From the NCBI RefSeq assembly GCF_003003005.1, contig NZ_PVTR01000002.1:124001-188000 (forward strand): a stretch of 64,000 nt of DNA, in the 5' to 3' direction. Position numbers and translations under genes: made by a program. Position 1 is the first letter of the stretch. Each line of letters begins with the position of its first letter. The notes beneath the pieces were generated by a model, which saw only the letters and a list, made by a program, of their open reading frames with translations, was not told where the DNA came from and ran no database searches. Positions 25,530 to 35,029 of the stretch are shown piece by piece. Origin of the DNA: Mongoliibacter ruber. Lineage in GTDB: Bacteria > Bacteroidota > Bacteroidia > Cytophagales > Cyclobacteriaceae.

Positions 25530-26390
25530 TTATTTGACAAATGAAGCATTATCTAAATATTGAAAGCTTTTTTGAACACTTTCTATGGGCTCGTAATTGT
25601 ACCGCTCTACTTCGACAAAATAGTCCTTCATACCATGATTGTAAGCGGTTTCAAAGATTTCTTTGAAATCCATTGTCCCGCTGGCTCCAATCTCTTCCTC
25701 ATCCTTGATATGCAAGACGGGAAATCTTTTTGGGTATTTGTTGATATAGTCAACAGGATCCTGCCCGCCCTTTTGTGCCCAATACACATCCAATTCATAG
25801 AAAACGAGTTTTTCATCTGTGTTTTCTATCAGGTAATCCATCATTATTTTCCCTTCGATCTGCCCAAACTCACGGGCATGGTTATGAAAACCAAACATCA
25901 AGCCTCCTTTTTTGGCTACTTCTCCTATGGCATTGTAATAATCACACCACACATCCAATTCCTTCAAAGTCGTCGGGATAGGCATAGATGGTTTGATGAT
26001 GTATTTGGCTCCAGTGGCTTTATGATCAGCTACGGCTTTTTTCCACCAATCAAGCGCTTCTTCTTTTTTGCTTCCATCATATTGCGGACCGCCTACATGG
26101 GCACTGCGCATTTTCAAACCCAAATCTTCAATATACTTCCTGAAAAAAACAGGCTCCATGCCATATATCAAGCCCTCATTATAATTGGCAGTTTCCAAGC
26201 TTTTGTAGCCAATAGAAGCCACAAGCCTGAGGGTATTCTGAGGATCTTCACGCATATCAGCACGCAAAGAGTAGAGTTGAAGTCCTACTGGTTTTTTAGC
26301 CAGTGCATCGGCAAATAATCCATGTGGAGTAAAGGCAGCAGCAAGGGCAAAAGCACCTGATGTTTTAAGAAAATTACGTCTGTTTTGCAT
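25530..26390 (-). CDS. Sugar phosphate isomerase/epimerase-like TIM-barrel protein, exported
   Basis: A 286-residue xylose-isomerase-like TIM barrel. The leader NRRNFLKTSGAFALAAAF is of twin-arginine type. Metal and active-site patterns include MRSAHVGG, FGFHNHAREF, YELDVYWA, PVLHIKDEEE and YFVEVERYN. Such proteins isomerise or epimerise (oxidised) sugars. It sits between a Gfo/Idh/MocA oxidoreductase and a rhamnosidase, 12 bp and 2 bp away, which supports a joint role in converting a released sugar. The exact reaction is unknown. Confidence 0.87.
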   Translation of the reverse strand: MQNRRNFLKTSGAFALAAAFTPHGLFADALAKKPVGLQLYSLRADMREDPQNTLRLVASIGYKSLETANYNEGLIYGMEPVFFRKYIEDLGLKMRSAHVGGPQYDGSKKEEALDWWKKAVADHKATGAKYIIKPSMPIPTTLKELDVWCDYYNAIGEVAKKGGLMFGFHNHAREFGQIEGKIMMDYLIENTDEKLVFYELDVYWAQKGGQDPVDYINKYPKRFPVLHIKDEEEIGASGTMDFKEIFETAYNHGMKDYFVEVERYNYEPIESVQKSFQYLDNASFVK

Positions 26391-26402
26391 AATGGCTATG
26401 GG

Positions 26403-27710
26403 TTAGAGTGAAAATCCGTTTTCGTAATTGTAATGAATTTTAGACTGGGCTTCCCAGTCATTTGGAAATGACTGAGATACTGGATCCCAATCCAAAGGGC
26501 GCCCCAAAACATCTGCTATATTGCCAATTGTACAGATGACACAGGTACTATGCCCGACCTCGACAGGTACTATAGGGTCTTTTCTTTTGATCACAGAATC
26601 TATAAAGTCCCAATAGTGTGGTGGATAGCCTAAATCTGGCCTTTCCATGGTTGGGAAAAGACTTTTGTCAGAGGCATCAAACTGTCCCCTTGAAACTTTA
26701 ATCCAACCTTTATCACCAATAAACTTTACTCCCTGCCTTCCTTCATCAAAAGGACCAACAACCATTTCTGCACCATTGGCATACTGATAGGTTAATGGGC
26801 TGTTACTTGTGCCGGGTATCACTTTCACTGGTCCGCTGCGATCCATACCCAATCCCCACTGGGCTATATCAAACATATGTGCTCCCCAATCTGTCATATA
26901 CCCTCCACCTGTTTCTCTGTACCACCTCCATGCTCCCCAGAATTTTTCATTTTCTTCTGGACTCAGTGAAATAGATGGAGCCAGCTGTTCATTGTAGTGC
27001 ATGTATGAAAGAGGACCTAACCAAGCTTTCCAGTCAAGCCCATCAGGCAATGATTGTTCTTCCAAATCGTAAGGTTTGGGGTGTTCGGGCTGACCTACAT
27101 GGACCAGGACTTTTTCCACCTTCCCGATTTTTCCTTTTAAAGTCATTCGTGCAGCATGCTGAAAATTGATATCAGATCGCTGTTGACTGCCTACGGCTAG
27201 GACAGCCCCATTTTTCCGAACGGCCTTGATCAGCTCCTGCCCTTCTTTGATGGTAAGCGTTAGGGGTTTTTCCAGATAGACGTCCTTGCCTGCATTGCAG
27301 GCATCTATGGCCATTAGGGCGTGCCAGTGGTCAGGTGAAGCAATGACCACTGCATCGATATCATCTCTCTTGAGCAGCTCTTTGTAATCGGCATATAGGT
27401 CTACTTTGGAAGAGCTTTTGCCAATATCACCGCTGATTTTATCTACTCTTTTTGAAAATCTTTCTCTTTTGATCTCATAGACATCCGCACAGGCTTTGAC
27501 TTCCACTCCTGGAATTCTCATCATGCCATTGAGGATGCCCATGGCTTGTCTTCCTACTCCTATAAAGCCCAGACGAACCTGATGGATGTCTTCAGCCGAA
27601 ACCGGACTGGATGCAAAACCGGTTTTGGGTAAAAAGGAAAGCCCCGCGGCGCTAAGCAAAGATGCGCCAATAAATTTCCTCCTGGAAAAATTGTACTTTT
27701 TGGTATTCAT
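26403..27710 (-). CDS. Gfo/Idh/MocA family oxidoreductase with TAT leader
   Basis: A 435-residue protein. The leader SRRKFIGASLLSAAGLSFL is a twin-arginine signal. The Rossmann motif VRLGFIGVGRQAMGIL and the family motif KDVYLEKPLTLTIKEG are followed by WRWYRETGGGYMTDWGAHMFD, typical of exported glycan-acting members in Bacteroidota. It is the first gene of the leftward operon with the isomerase, rhamnosidase and redoxin, and divergent from ribokinase. Likely oxidises a sugar or glycoside with a bound nicotinamide; the substrate is unknown. Confidence 0.9.
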   Translation of the reverse strand: MNTKKYNFSRRKFIGASLLSAAGLSFLPKTGFASSPVSAEDIHQVRLGFIGVGRQAMGILNGMMRIPGVEVKACADVYEIKRERFSKRVDKISGDIGKSSSKVDLYADYKELLKRDDIDAVVIASPDHWHALMAIDACNAGKDVYLEKPLTLTIKEGQELIKAVRKNGAVLAVGSQQRSDINFQHAARMTLKGKIGKVEKVLVHVGQPEHPKPYDLEEQSLPDGLDWKAWLGPLSYMHYNEQLAPSISLSPEENEKFWGAWRWYRETGGGYMTDWGAHMFDIAQWGLGMDRSGPVKVIPGTSNSPLTYQYANGAEMVVGPFDEGRQGVKFIGDKGWIKVSRGQFDASDKSLFPTMERPDLGYPPHYWDFIDSVIKRKDPIVPVEVGHSTCVICTIGNIADVLGRPLDWDPVSQSFPNDWEAQSKIHYNYENGFSL

Positions 27711-27899
27711 GCTACAATGGGTTTAGGTTAATTGTTTTATCACTTCCAAAGTCCTCTCATCCTATGAATATTTGCTACTTTGGAAACAGTACCATATAAT
27801 ATTACTTCAAAAAGTGCTTTATTGAAAATTAATAAACCTAAAATGGACAAGGCTAAGGACACAGTTTTATAAATGGCCTTAATCTTTATTTGTAAGGTA

Positions 27900-28808
27900 A
27901 TGGAAAACTCCCCTCATATTCTCGTCATTGGCAGTGCCAATATGGACATGGTCATTCAGACCAGCCACTTCCCTTCACCGGGAGAAACCATCATTGGTGG
28001 TGATTTTTCTCTGATACCTGGCGGAAAAGGAGCGAACCAAGCTGTAGCAGCTTCAAGACTCGGTGGAAAGGTGTGTTTCATCAGCCAATTGGGAAAGGAT
28101 CTTTTTGGCAACAATAACTTAGACAATTTCAAAAAAGAAGGAATTGATACCAGTCAAATCAAACAGAACGATGAACAGCCATCTGGAGTGGCTTTGATTA
28201 CAGTGAATCAAGAAGGTGAAAACACCATTATTGTTGCACCTGGTGCGAATCATTTCTTGAGCAAAGAGGACCTATTGAAAGCAGAATCAAAGTTTGCTGA
28301 AGCTGAAATCCTGTTGATGCAGCTTGAAATCCCACTTGAAACGGTCTTGGCAGGCAAGAAACTAGCTAAAAAATTTGATAAGAAAGTAATATTAAACCCA
28401 GCGCCTGCCTCGGATTTAGGTGAAGAATTTTACAAGGGTTTATACCTGATCACTCCAAATGAAACAGAGGCAGAATTGCTTTCAGGTATCAAGGTGATCG
28501 ATGAAAAAAGTGCGCATGCTGCCGCTTCTGAATTGGCTTCCAAAGGAGTAGAGAATGTTATCATCACCTTGGGTGCTTCAGGAGCATACGTTTTTTCTGA
28601 GGGATTTAAAGGAATCATACCTACAGAAAAAGTCAAGGCCATCGACACTACCGCAGCTGGAGATACCTTCAATGGAGCTTTGGCCGTGTCATTGGCAAAA
28701 GGCAAAAATCTAAAATCTGCTGTGGTTTTTGCGCTCAGAGCTGCAACCTTGTCGGTACAGAAGTTAGGGGCCCAGTCCTCCATTCCTACTTTGGAAGAAC
28801 TGAGCTAA
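27900..28808 (+). CDS. rbsK: Ribokinase
   Basis: A 302-residue PfkB-family kinase that phosphorylates D-ribose at O5. Motifs: GSANMDMVIQTSHFPSPGET and GGKGANQAVAASRLG near the N-terminus, LNPAPAS, LITPNETEAE, and the catalytic/anion-hole motif DTTAAGDTFNGAL (Asp base). An in-frame ATG also exists at 27873; the one at 27900 (MENSPHILVIGS) is preferred because it gives the standard ribokinase N-terminus. It heads a rightward run with hydrolases, a nucleoside hydrolase and a sugar permease, so ribose released from nucleosides is a likely substrate. Confidence 0.92.
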   Translation: MENSPHILVIGSANMDMVIQTSHFPSPGETIIGGDFSLIPGGKGANQAVAASRLGGKVCFISQLGKDLFGNNNLDNFKKEGIDTSQIKQNDEQPSGVALITVNQEGENTIIVAPGANHFLSKEDLLKAESKFAEAEILLMQLEIPLETVLAGKKLAKKFDKKVILNPAPASDLGEEFYKGLYLITPNETEAELLSGIKVIDEKSAHAAASELASKGVENVIITLGASGAYVFSEGFKGIIPTEKVKAIDTTAAGDTFNGALAVSLAKGKNLKSAVVFALRAATLSVQKLGAQSSIPTLEELS

Positions 28809-28842
28809 AAAAGAAATTCATTTGTCATTACAAATTCAAAAA

Positions 28843-30318
28843 ATGAAAGATTCACTCAATGCCATTATCAGGATTCTTTCTTTTTCAGTCTTTTGTCTAT
28901 TTATCCAAAAAACTCAAGCCCAGACTTTTGCCTTGGATCATGCTGAAGATAGGAAAACTAAGGTTTCGATTGTAGGCGATAAATTCTTTATTAACGGAAC
29001 CCCTACGTACCAAGGTCGCTTTTGGAGCACTTCTGATGGGCAAGAATATCCAATTGAAGGACTTTTGTTTAATTCCCGAATGGTGCAAGGCGTATTTGAT
29101 GATCTTAATCCAAAGACCAGAAGTCAATGGGCCTATCCAGATATTGAAGCATGGGATCCTGATCGGAATACCGAAGAATTTGTCCAAGCCATGGCTTCAT
29201 GGCGCGTCCATGGATTGCTTGGCTTTACTCTCAATTTGCAGGGAGGATGCCCCTATGGTTATTGCAATACTTTTCCATGGGACAATTCTGCGTTTGAAAG
29301 TGATGGATCTTTGAGAGCAGCGTTTATGCAGCGAACTGAGCGAATTCTCAACAGAGCCGATGAATTGGGAATGGTGGTGATTTTGGGCTTGTTTTATTTT
29401 GGTGAGGACCAAAACTTAGCTGATGAAACGGCAATTAACAATGCGGTAAAAAATGCCGTTGAGTGGGTCCTCGAAAAAGGATTCACGAATGTAATAATTG
29501 AAATCAACAATGAGTGCTCCGTTGGTTCTTATGATCATGCAATTTTGAAATGCGATAGGGTGCATGAACTGATTACAATGGCCAAACAAATAACTAGGGA
29601 TGGGGCAAGCCTCTACGTATCTACATCGCTGGCAGGTGGACATATCCCAACTGACAAAATTGTAGAAGCATCCGACTTTATACTTATCCATGGCAATGGT
29701 GTTAATGACCCTTCAAGGATCACTGAAATCTCTGAAGAGATCAGAAAAAAAAGTGTTTACAGCTCAAAACCTCTTGTAAACAATGAGGATGATATCCCAT
29801 GGAAAAATACTGATCAAGGTTGGGAAGAGCAGGGAAACAATTTTGTATCAAGCGTAAAGTCATTTACGAGCTGGGGATTTTTTGATTTTCGTCAACCAAA
29901 TGAAAATTTGGATTACAATTTAGGCTTCCAAGGTGTTCCCGTTAATTGGCAAATAAGCTCTCCCAGAAAGCGTGATTTTTTTAGGCTGCTTTCTGACATT
30001 ACCGGAAGTGAAGGGTCTCCTTCTTTAGAGCTGGTTTTTTCAAAAGAAATAGGTAATGTGATAAGCGTCAATATTGAAGGCGGTCCAAAGGAAATTAAAG
30101 TGAACAAATTCGAATGCATTGTAAACAACAGATCAGTTTTGAGTGCTGAAAAAATACTGGAGGAAATAGATTTCAAGGGGTTTGCCAATGATGTTTTATC
30201 CCAAAATCATTGGATTAAAGTAAGGCTGACTTATGTATGGGACGAAAAAGAGGTAGTGGTAGAATCTCCCTACTATAGAAATCCATGGTGGCCTTATGGA
30301 GGTTTTTCCAAGGATTAA
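28843..30318 (+). CDS. Exported clan GH-A-like glycoside hydrolase (GH5-like)
   Basis: A 491-residue protein with a signal peptide (FIQKTQAQ). The body looks like a TIM-barrel cellulase-type hydrolase: VHGLLGFTLNLQGG, ADELGMVVILGLFYFG, then NVIIEINNECS, where the NE pair would be the acid/base, and KPLVNNEDD, where the Glu could be the nucleophile. Fold and catalytic residues are inferred by pattern only; I cannot assign a CAZy family with confidence. A C-terminal beta-rich part covers about 400-491. The ATG at 28843 is preferred to a TTG at 28822 because it starts the signal peptide. It follows rbsK by 34 bp. Confidence 0.7.
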   Translation: MKDSLNAIIRILSFSVFCLFIQKTQAQTFALDHAEDRKTKVSIVGDKFFINGTPTYQGRFWSTSDGQEYPIEGLLFNSRMVQGVFDDLNPKTRSQWAYPDIEAWDPDRNTEEFVQAMASWRVHGLLGFTLNLQGGCPYGYCNTFPWDNSAFESDGSLRAAFMQRTERILNRADELGMVVILGLFYFGEDQNLADETAINNAVKNAVEWVLEKGFTNVIIEINNECSVGSYDHAILKCDRVHELITMAKQITRDGASLYVSTSLAGGHIPTDKIVEASDFILIHGNGVNDPSRITEISEEIRKKSVYSSKPLVNNEDDIPWKNTDQGWEEQGNNFVSSVKSFTSWGFFDFRQPNENLDYNLGFQGVPVNWQISSPRKRDFFRLLSDITGSEGSPSLELVFSKEIGNVISVNIEGGPKEIKVNKFECIVNNRSVLSAEKILEEIDFKGFANDVLSQNHWIKVRLTYVWDEKEVVVESPYYRNPWWPYGGFSKD

Positions 30319-30384
30319 AATCACATATAATAAAACAATGACACCAGAATCCTTTATGCATATATAACCACAAGAAGGACTAAA

Positions 30385-31923
30385 ATGAGAAACATGGATA
30401 ACAGCAAAAAAGGATTGAGTTTTGGCGATCAGCTTACGTCTAAATTTGTGGCCAAAAATGTGGCTTACCTCACTTTATTGGTTTCAATTTGTTTTGGATG
30501 TCAATTAAGACCTTCTGATGAAGAATCTACTGAACATGAAAAAATCAGAACTATCATACTGTCGGATATGACTCATGATGATGGCAATTCTCTGATCAGG
30601 TACCTTTATTATTCCTCTTATTTTGACCTTGAAGCACTGATTGTGACCAATCAGCTTCCCGACTTTAATTTTGATGACCAAGGACCTTGGGATAAGGCCA
30701 TGTCTATACTTAAAGCTTACAAGGAAGAGTTGCCCCAATTGCGCAAACATGATCCAGGTTTACCGGATTATGAAGATTTGATGGCAATTACCAAGCGGGG
30801 CCGAGGTGCCCTTCCGATCATTTGGTTGACCAATACCTTGGAGTTTTCTGATAACATTGCAGATAGGTATGTCACCAGTTCTTGGGATTCGGTTTATTTT
30901 CATGACTGGATTGGTGAAGGAATGACACCGAAAGGAGAGCCAAAAGATTCTGAGGGTAGCGACTTTTTGGTGGAAATTTTTGAAAAAGATGATAAGCGGC
31001 CCATTTTTATTCAAGCTTGGGGCGGTACCATTACCTTAGTACAGGCACTACACCGTTTTAGAGAAAAGCATGGTCAGGAAAAGTTCCTGCAATTACTTCC
31101 CAAAATTCATTTATTCGGAATTCTGTTTCAGGACATCACTTTTGAATTTTTTGCAGACTTTGTCAAAATGCAGGAAAATACCTGTGCAGACTTTGGAACA
31201 GCTATCCCTACTTATGGAGAGGAACCTGTAAGCTTGGGAAAAGTACTTTATGACAATGGTCACTTCTGGCATTATGTCTGGAGCCGTGATCCGGATTGGA
31301 AAAAGCCCATAGGGCCCGCTGATGTCAACGGGCATGGCCCAATGTCTGAGATTTATGACAATGGTGGAGAAGGAGACAGCCCTTCTTTCTTTTATCTATT
31401 GAGTTCGGTTTTTGGCTTGAATGACCCTTTGGATCCTACACAGGGGAGTTGGGGCTCGAGATTTCAATCTATGGGAGAAGGGTTCCCGGATTCCTATTTC
31501 TATACCTGTGGGATAGAGCAAACAGAACTCAGCAGATGGGATGAGGCAGTGAGCAACAATTTCAAAAACCGACTCCTATGGTCTACCAAAGATCGTGGAG
31601 AAGTCAATAGAGAACCGAAAGCTGTGGTCAATGGAGACACAACTTCTAAAGTATTGAGGGTTACTGGAGAGCCAGGTGAAAAAATAACCTTTGACGCTTC
31701 AGCTTCTTCAGACCCTGATGGAGATACACTTTCTTTCAGATGGTTTAGATACAAAGAAGCAGATACCTATCTAGGGGATTTTCAGATGAGCAACACAACA
31801 GACAAAAGCTTGGAATTAGTAATTCCAAATGATCTTAAAGGATATAATATACACCTGATTTTAGAAGTAAGTGATTCAGGTACTCCTTCACTACTTACTT
31901 ACAGAAGGATTATCTTGGAATAA
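30385..31923 (+). CDS. Sde182-type (DUF1593) nucleoside-hydrolase-like lipoprotein
   Basis: A 512-residue lipoprotein (LVSICFGC). The N-terminal 350 residues form the nucleoside-hydrolase-like domain known as DUF1593 or Sde182: IILSDMTHDDGNSLIRYLYY, IFIQAWGGTITLVQAL, GPMSEIYDNGGEGDSPSFFY. The C-terminal part is an Ig/cadherin-like domain (FDASASSDPDGDTLSFRW). Members are described as cellulose-binding or carbohydrate-associated, without a proven reaction. A good Shine-Dalgarno-like AGAAGGAC precedes the ATG. It is followed by a true nucleoside hydrolase, which suggests both handle ribosides. Confidence 0.85.
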   Translation: MRNMDNSKKGLSFGDQLTSKFVAKNVAYLTLLVSICFGCQLRPSDEESTEHEKIRTIILSDMTHDDGNSLIRYLYYSSYFDLEALIVTNQLPDFNFDDQGPWDKAMSILKAYKEELPQLRKHDPGLPDYEDLMAITKRGRGALPIIWLTNTLEFSDNIADRYVTSSWDSVYFHDWIGEGMTPKGEPKDSEGSDFLVEIFEKDDKRPIFIQAWGGTITLVQALHRFREKHGQEKFLQLLPKIHLFGILFQDITFEFFADFVKMQENTCADFGTAIPTYGEEPVSLGKVLYDNGHFWHYVWSRDPDWKKPIGPADVNGHGPMSEIYDNGGEGDSPSFFYLLSSVFGLNDPLDPTQGSWGSRFQSMGEGFPDSYFYTCGIEQTELSRWDEAVSNNFKNRLLWSTKDRGEVNREPKAVVNGDTTSKVLRVTGEPGEKITFDASASSDPDGDTLSFRWFRYKEADTYLGDFQMSNTTDKSLELVIPNDLKGYNIHLILEVSDSGTPSLLTYRRIILE

Positions 31924-31950
31924 AAAATTATCAACAAACCCAATAACACT

Positions 31951-32982
31951 ATGAATAAGCCCATTTTCCTAACAATTTTCTCCTTGGTGCTTTTGTTTTC
32001 ATGCAAACCTGCGGAAGAGGAAAACAAAGCGCAAACCGCAGACTCAGTCCAGCCAATGATTAGGGTGCTTTATGACACTGATGCCAATAATGAATTGGAT
32101 GACCAATTTGCCTTGATGTACATTCTAGTAAACGGCTCCACTTTTGACCTGGAAGGTGTAACTGTGAATGCGACTCGCAGCGGTGGAAATATTGATGAGC
32201 ATTACGAGGAGGCAAAACGTATCCTTCAACTTGGGCAGCGTTATGGACAGATTCCTTTGCTGAAAGGGGCAGATGGCTCATTTGAAGAAATCAGACCTAA
32301 TATCCAAGAATCTCAATATGATGGTAAAGATGCCGTAGATTTTATCATTGAGCAAGCAAATACGTCAGGTGAGGAGCTGATTCTATTGGCTGTAGGCAAA
32401 TTGACAAATGTGGCATTGGCCTTGGAAAAAGATCCAAGCATCGCGGAGAAAATGCGTGTGGTTTGGCTTGGTTCCAATTACCCAAAACCTGGAGAATATA
32501 ATCAGGACAATGATACTGTCTCCATGAATTACGTGCTCAACACAAAAGTACCTTTTGAAATGGTCACCGTCAGGTATGGAGAGCCAAGCGGGACAGATGC
32601 AGTGAAAGTAACCCAACAAGAAATCAATGAAAATATGCCTGGAATGGGACCAAAAATTGATGAAGCCATTGAAGGTCGTCACGGGGGTGAATATAGTACT
32701 TTCGGTGACTATGCTGTGAGTTTATTTGAACACATTGATTATCATGATGACTCAAAATCAAGGGCTTTGTTTGACATGGTGGCAGCAGCTGTTCTGAAAA
32801 ATCCCAACTGGGGTGAAAAATCTGAAGTTCCAGCTCCAATACTTATTGACAATCAATGGGTAGAAAGACCTGAAAATCAAAGAAAAATGTTGTTGTGGGA
32901 GAACTTTGACGCTGATGCGGTCATTGATGATTTTTACACAACATTAAAAAATTATGAACTCGTCCTACCCAAAAAGCCATAA
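31951..32982 (+). CDS. Nucleoside hydrolase (IUNH family), lipoprotein
   Basis: A 343-residue lipoprotein (LLFSCKPA). The calcium-binding signature of inosine-uridine hydrolases is clear at the start of the domain: LYDTDANNELDDQFALMY (DxDxxxxDD). Further family patterns are ILLAVGKLTNVALAL and VVWLGSNYPKPGEYN. It would split nucleosides to base and ribose at the cell envelope. Three bases separate it from the permease gene, and ribokinase lies in the same run, forming a plausible import and phosphorylation route for the ribose released. Confidence 0.9.
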   Translation: MNKPIFLTIFSLVLLFSCKPAEEENKAQTADSVQPMIRVLYDTDANNELDDQFALMYILVNGSTFDLEGVTVNATRSGGNIDEHYEEAKRILQLGQRYGQIPLLKGADGSFEEIRPNIQESQYDGKDAVDFIIEQANTSGEELILLAVGKLTNVALALEKDPSIAEKMRVVWLGSNYPKPGEYNQDNDTVSMNYVLNTKVPFEMVTVRYGEPSGTDAVKVTQQEINENMPGMGPKIDEAIEGRHGGEYSTFGDYAVSLFEHIDYHDDSKSRALFDMVAAAVLKNPNWGEKSEVPAPILIDNQWVERPENQRKMLLWENFDADAVIDDFYTTLKNYELVLPKKP

Positions 32983-32985
32983 GTC

Positions 32986-33984
32986 ATGTACATCATAGAA
33001 TCGTATTCTCTTGCGGTGGTTTTCTGCCTCATCACCATGTTGTGCTGGGGATCATGGGCCAACACACAGAAATTGGCTGGCTCCAAATGGCGCTTTGAGT
33101 TGTTTTATTGGGATTATGTGATTGGCATTGTCCTGCTGGCTGTAATTTTTGGATTCACTTTAGGCAGCACAGGAGATGCTGGCAGGAGTTTTTCCGAAGA
33201 CCTTTTTCAGGCAGATTCAAAGAGCTACACCTTAGCTTTTATAGGTGGCGTAATTTTCAATTTGGCAAATATCCTAATCGTAGCTGCCATTGCTTATGCA
33301 GGGATGTCGGTTGCTTTTCCTGTAGGAATAGGTCTTGCCTTGGTGTTGGGAGTGGTTGTCAATTATATTTCCGAGCAAAAAGGGGATCCCATATTGTTGT
33401 TTTTGGGAGTGGCTTTGGTCGTAATGGCGATTGTAATGGATGCATTCGCTTACAAAAAGCTGGCTCAATCTAAGCAAAAAAGCCCGAGAATAGGTTTGAT
33501 TCTGGCATTGGTGGGTGGGTTTTTGATGTCCTTTTTTTACTTCTTTGTCGCCCAATCTATGTCTTTGGACTTTTCCCAACCTGAAGGCGGTAAGTTCACT
33601 CCTTACGGAGCTGTGTTCGTTTTCTCAATAGGAATATTATTGAGCAATTTTGTTTTCAACACCATTTTGATGAAAACCCCGATAGAAGGTAAACCACTAA
33701 TGGGGTCTGATTATTTCAAAGGCAGTCCATTTGTTCACTTAGTAGGGATTTTGGGGGGTGTCATTTGGTGTGTGGGGATGTCATTTAGTATCATCGCAGC
33801 CGAAAAAGCAGGCCCTGCCATATCTTATGGATTAGGCCAGGGAGCTACTATGGTTGCAGCCTTTTGGGGGGTGTTTATCTGGAAAGAATTTAAGGCTGCG
33901 CCAAAAAGCACTAATGTTTTGCTAGGAGGTATGTTTATGCTGTTTATAATCGGGCTATCCTTGATTGTCTATGCAGGAGCTTAA
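32986..33984 (+). CDS. GRP-type sugar permease (drug/metabolite transporter superfamily)
   Basis: A 332-residue inner-membrane protein with ten predicted helices (for example LAVVFCLITMLCWGSWANTQ, VIGIVLLAVIFGFTLG, GLALVLGVVVNYISEQKGD, GLILALVGGFLMSFFYFFVA). The CWGSWANTQK opening and repeated glycine-rich helices fit the glucose/ribose porter or ureide-permease branch of the superfamily. With ribokinase and a nucleoside hydrolase in the same run, ribose is the best guess for cargo, by context only. The start lies 3 bp after the nucleoside hydrolase stop. Its stop shares TTAA with the convergent ABC transporter gene. Confidence 0.82.
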   Translation: MYIIESYSLAVVFCLITMLCWGSWANTQKLAGSKWRFELFYWDYVIGIVLLAVIFGFTLGSTGDAGRSFSEDLFQADSKSYTLAFIGGVIFNLANILIVAAIAYAGMSVAFPVGIGLALVLGVVVNYISEQKGDPILLFLGVALVVMAIVMDAFAYKKLAQSKQKSPRIGLILALVGGFLMSFFYFFVAQSMSLDFSQPEGGKFTPYGAVFVFSIGILLSNFVFNTILMKTPIEGKPLMGSDYFKGSPFVHLVGILGGVIWCVGMSFSIIAAEKAGPAISYGLGQGATMVAAFWGVFIWKEFKAAPKSTNVLLGGMFMLFIIGLSLIVYAGA

Positions 33985-35018
33985 AAAGCCTCCTCTATAT
34001 CGTATTTCCATAGGTAGAAAAATGATCTTTCTACCCCATCGAATGACCGTCCCGGATTGGTACGAATGGTGACCCTTTTGCCTTCATCATCAGCTAATTT
34101 CACCATTTGATGACTGCCAAAGTATGAGATTTTGACTATTCTTCCTGTCAGCTGCTGGCCATCACGCTTCACCACTTCACCATGCTCGGGCCTGAACATT
34201 AGCTTGACTTTGTTCTTATACTTCTTGGCTTCAGTATCTGCGATAAATCCAAAAGTAGTATGCCATCCTTCTTCGAGTGGGGTGGCTATTATCTCATTTC
34301 TTTTCCCAAAAAAGTTAGCCACATAAGGGTTGACGGGGCTTTCATAAAGGTGCTTGGGAATGTCAATCTGCTGCAAATATCCCTTATGCAAAATGGCTAC
34401 ACGATCCGCAGTTGATAAGGCATCTTTGGTATCATGAGTGACAAAAATAGCTGTAATACCTGTTTTTTTGATGATTTGTCGGATTTCTTCTCTCACCTGA
34501 TCTTTTAGCATAGCGTCAAGATTGCTGAATGGTTCATCCATCAAAAGTATTTTCGGGTTTGGGGCTATTGCCCTTGCTAAAGCCACACGCTGCTGTTGAC
34601 CGCCGGAAAGTTGGTGAGGATATTTTTGATAATCTTCAGATAATCCTACGAGATTGAGTGTGTCCTCCGCTATTTTGGTTGGATTTCCAGCACTTTTTTT
34701 CAGTCCGAATTTTACATTTTCCAAAATAGTAAGGTGTGGAAACAGTGCATAGTCCTGAAACACCATCCCTACTTGCCTTTCATTTGCGGGGACTGATTGT
34801 TTACCGGAAACTATAATGTGTCCGGAAAGAGAAATGGTACCGGAATCAGGATGTTCAAGTCCGGCTATGAGTCTGAGTACAGTAGTTTTACCTGACCCAC
34901 TTTCACCGACCAATGCTAGAATTTCACCTTCTTCTACATCAAATGACACGTCATTTACTGCAAAATCCTTTGCGTCCTGATACTTCTTATGAACATTCTG
35001 GAGTGATAAAATCTTCAT
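33981..35018 (-). CDS. ABC transporter ATP-binding protein, iron(III)-type (FbpC-like)
   Basis: A 345-residue importer ATPase. Walker A GESGSGKTT, Q-loop in GMVFQDYALFPHL, signature LSGGQQQRVALARA, Walker B ILLMDEPFSNLD and the H-loop FVTHDTKDAL are all intact. The C-terminal part (about 240-345) is a TOBE-like regulatory domain. It is the last gene of a three-gene leftward operon (binding protein, permease, ATPase), 11 bp after the permease. The binding-protein type indicates ferric iron as substrate. Its stop codon overlaps that of the convergent sugar permease in TTAA. Confidence 0.92.
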   Translation of the reverse strand: MKILSLQNVHKKYQDAKDFAVNDVSFDVEEGEILALVGESGSGKTTVLRLIAGLEHPDSGTISLSGHIIVSGKQSVPANERQVGMVFQDYALFPHLTILENVKFGLKKSAGNPTKIAEDTLNLVGLSEDYQKYPHQLSGGQQQRVALARAIAPNPKILLMDEPFSNLDAMLKDQVREEIRQIIKKTGITAIFVTHDTKDALSTADRVAILHKGYLQQIDIPKHLYESPVNPYVANFFGKRNEIIATPLEEGWHTTFGFIADTEAKKYKNKVKLMFRPEHGEVVKRDGQQLTGRIVKISYFGSHQMVKLADDEGKRVTIRTNPGRSFDGVERSFFYLWKYDIEEAF

Positions 35019-35029
35019 CCTATTTCAGC

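Noticed and set aside
25560-26318. 252-codon frame opposite the TIM-barrel isomerase
   Set aside because: It is antisense to a gene with clear family motifs and its translation looks unlike a protein; a frame shadow.
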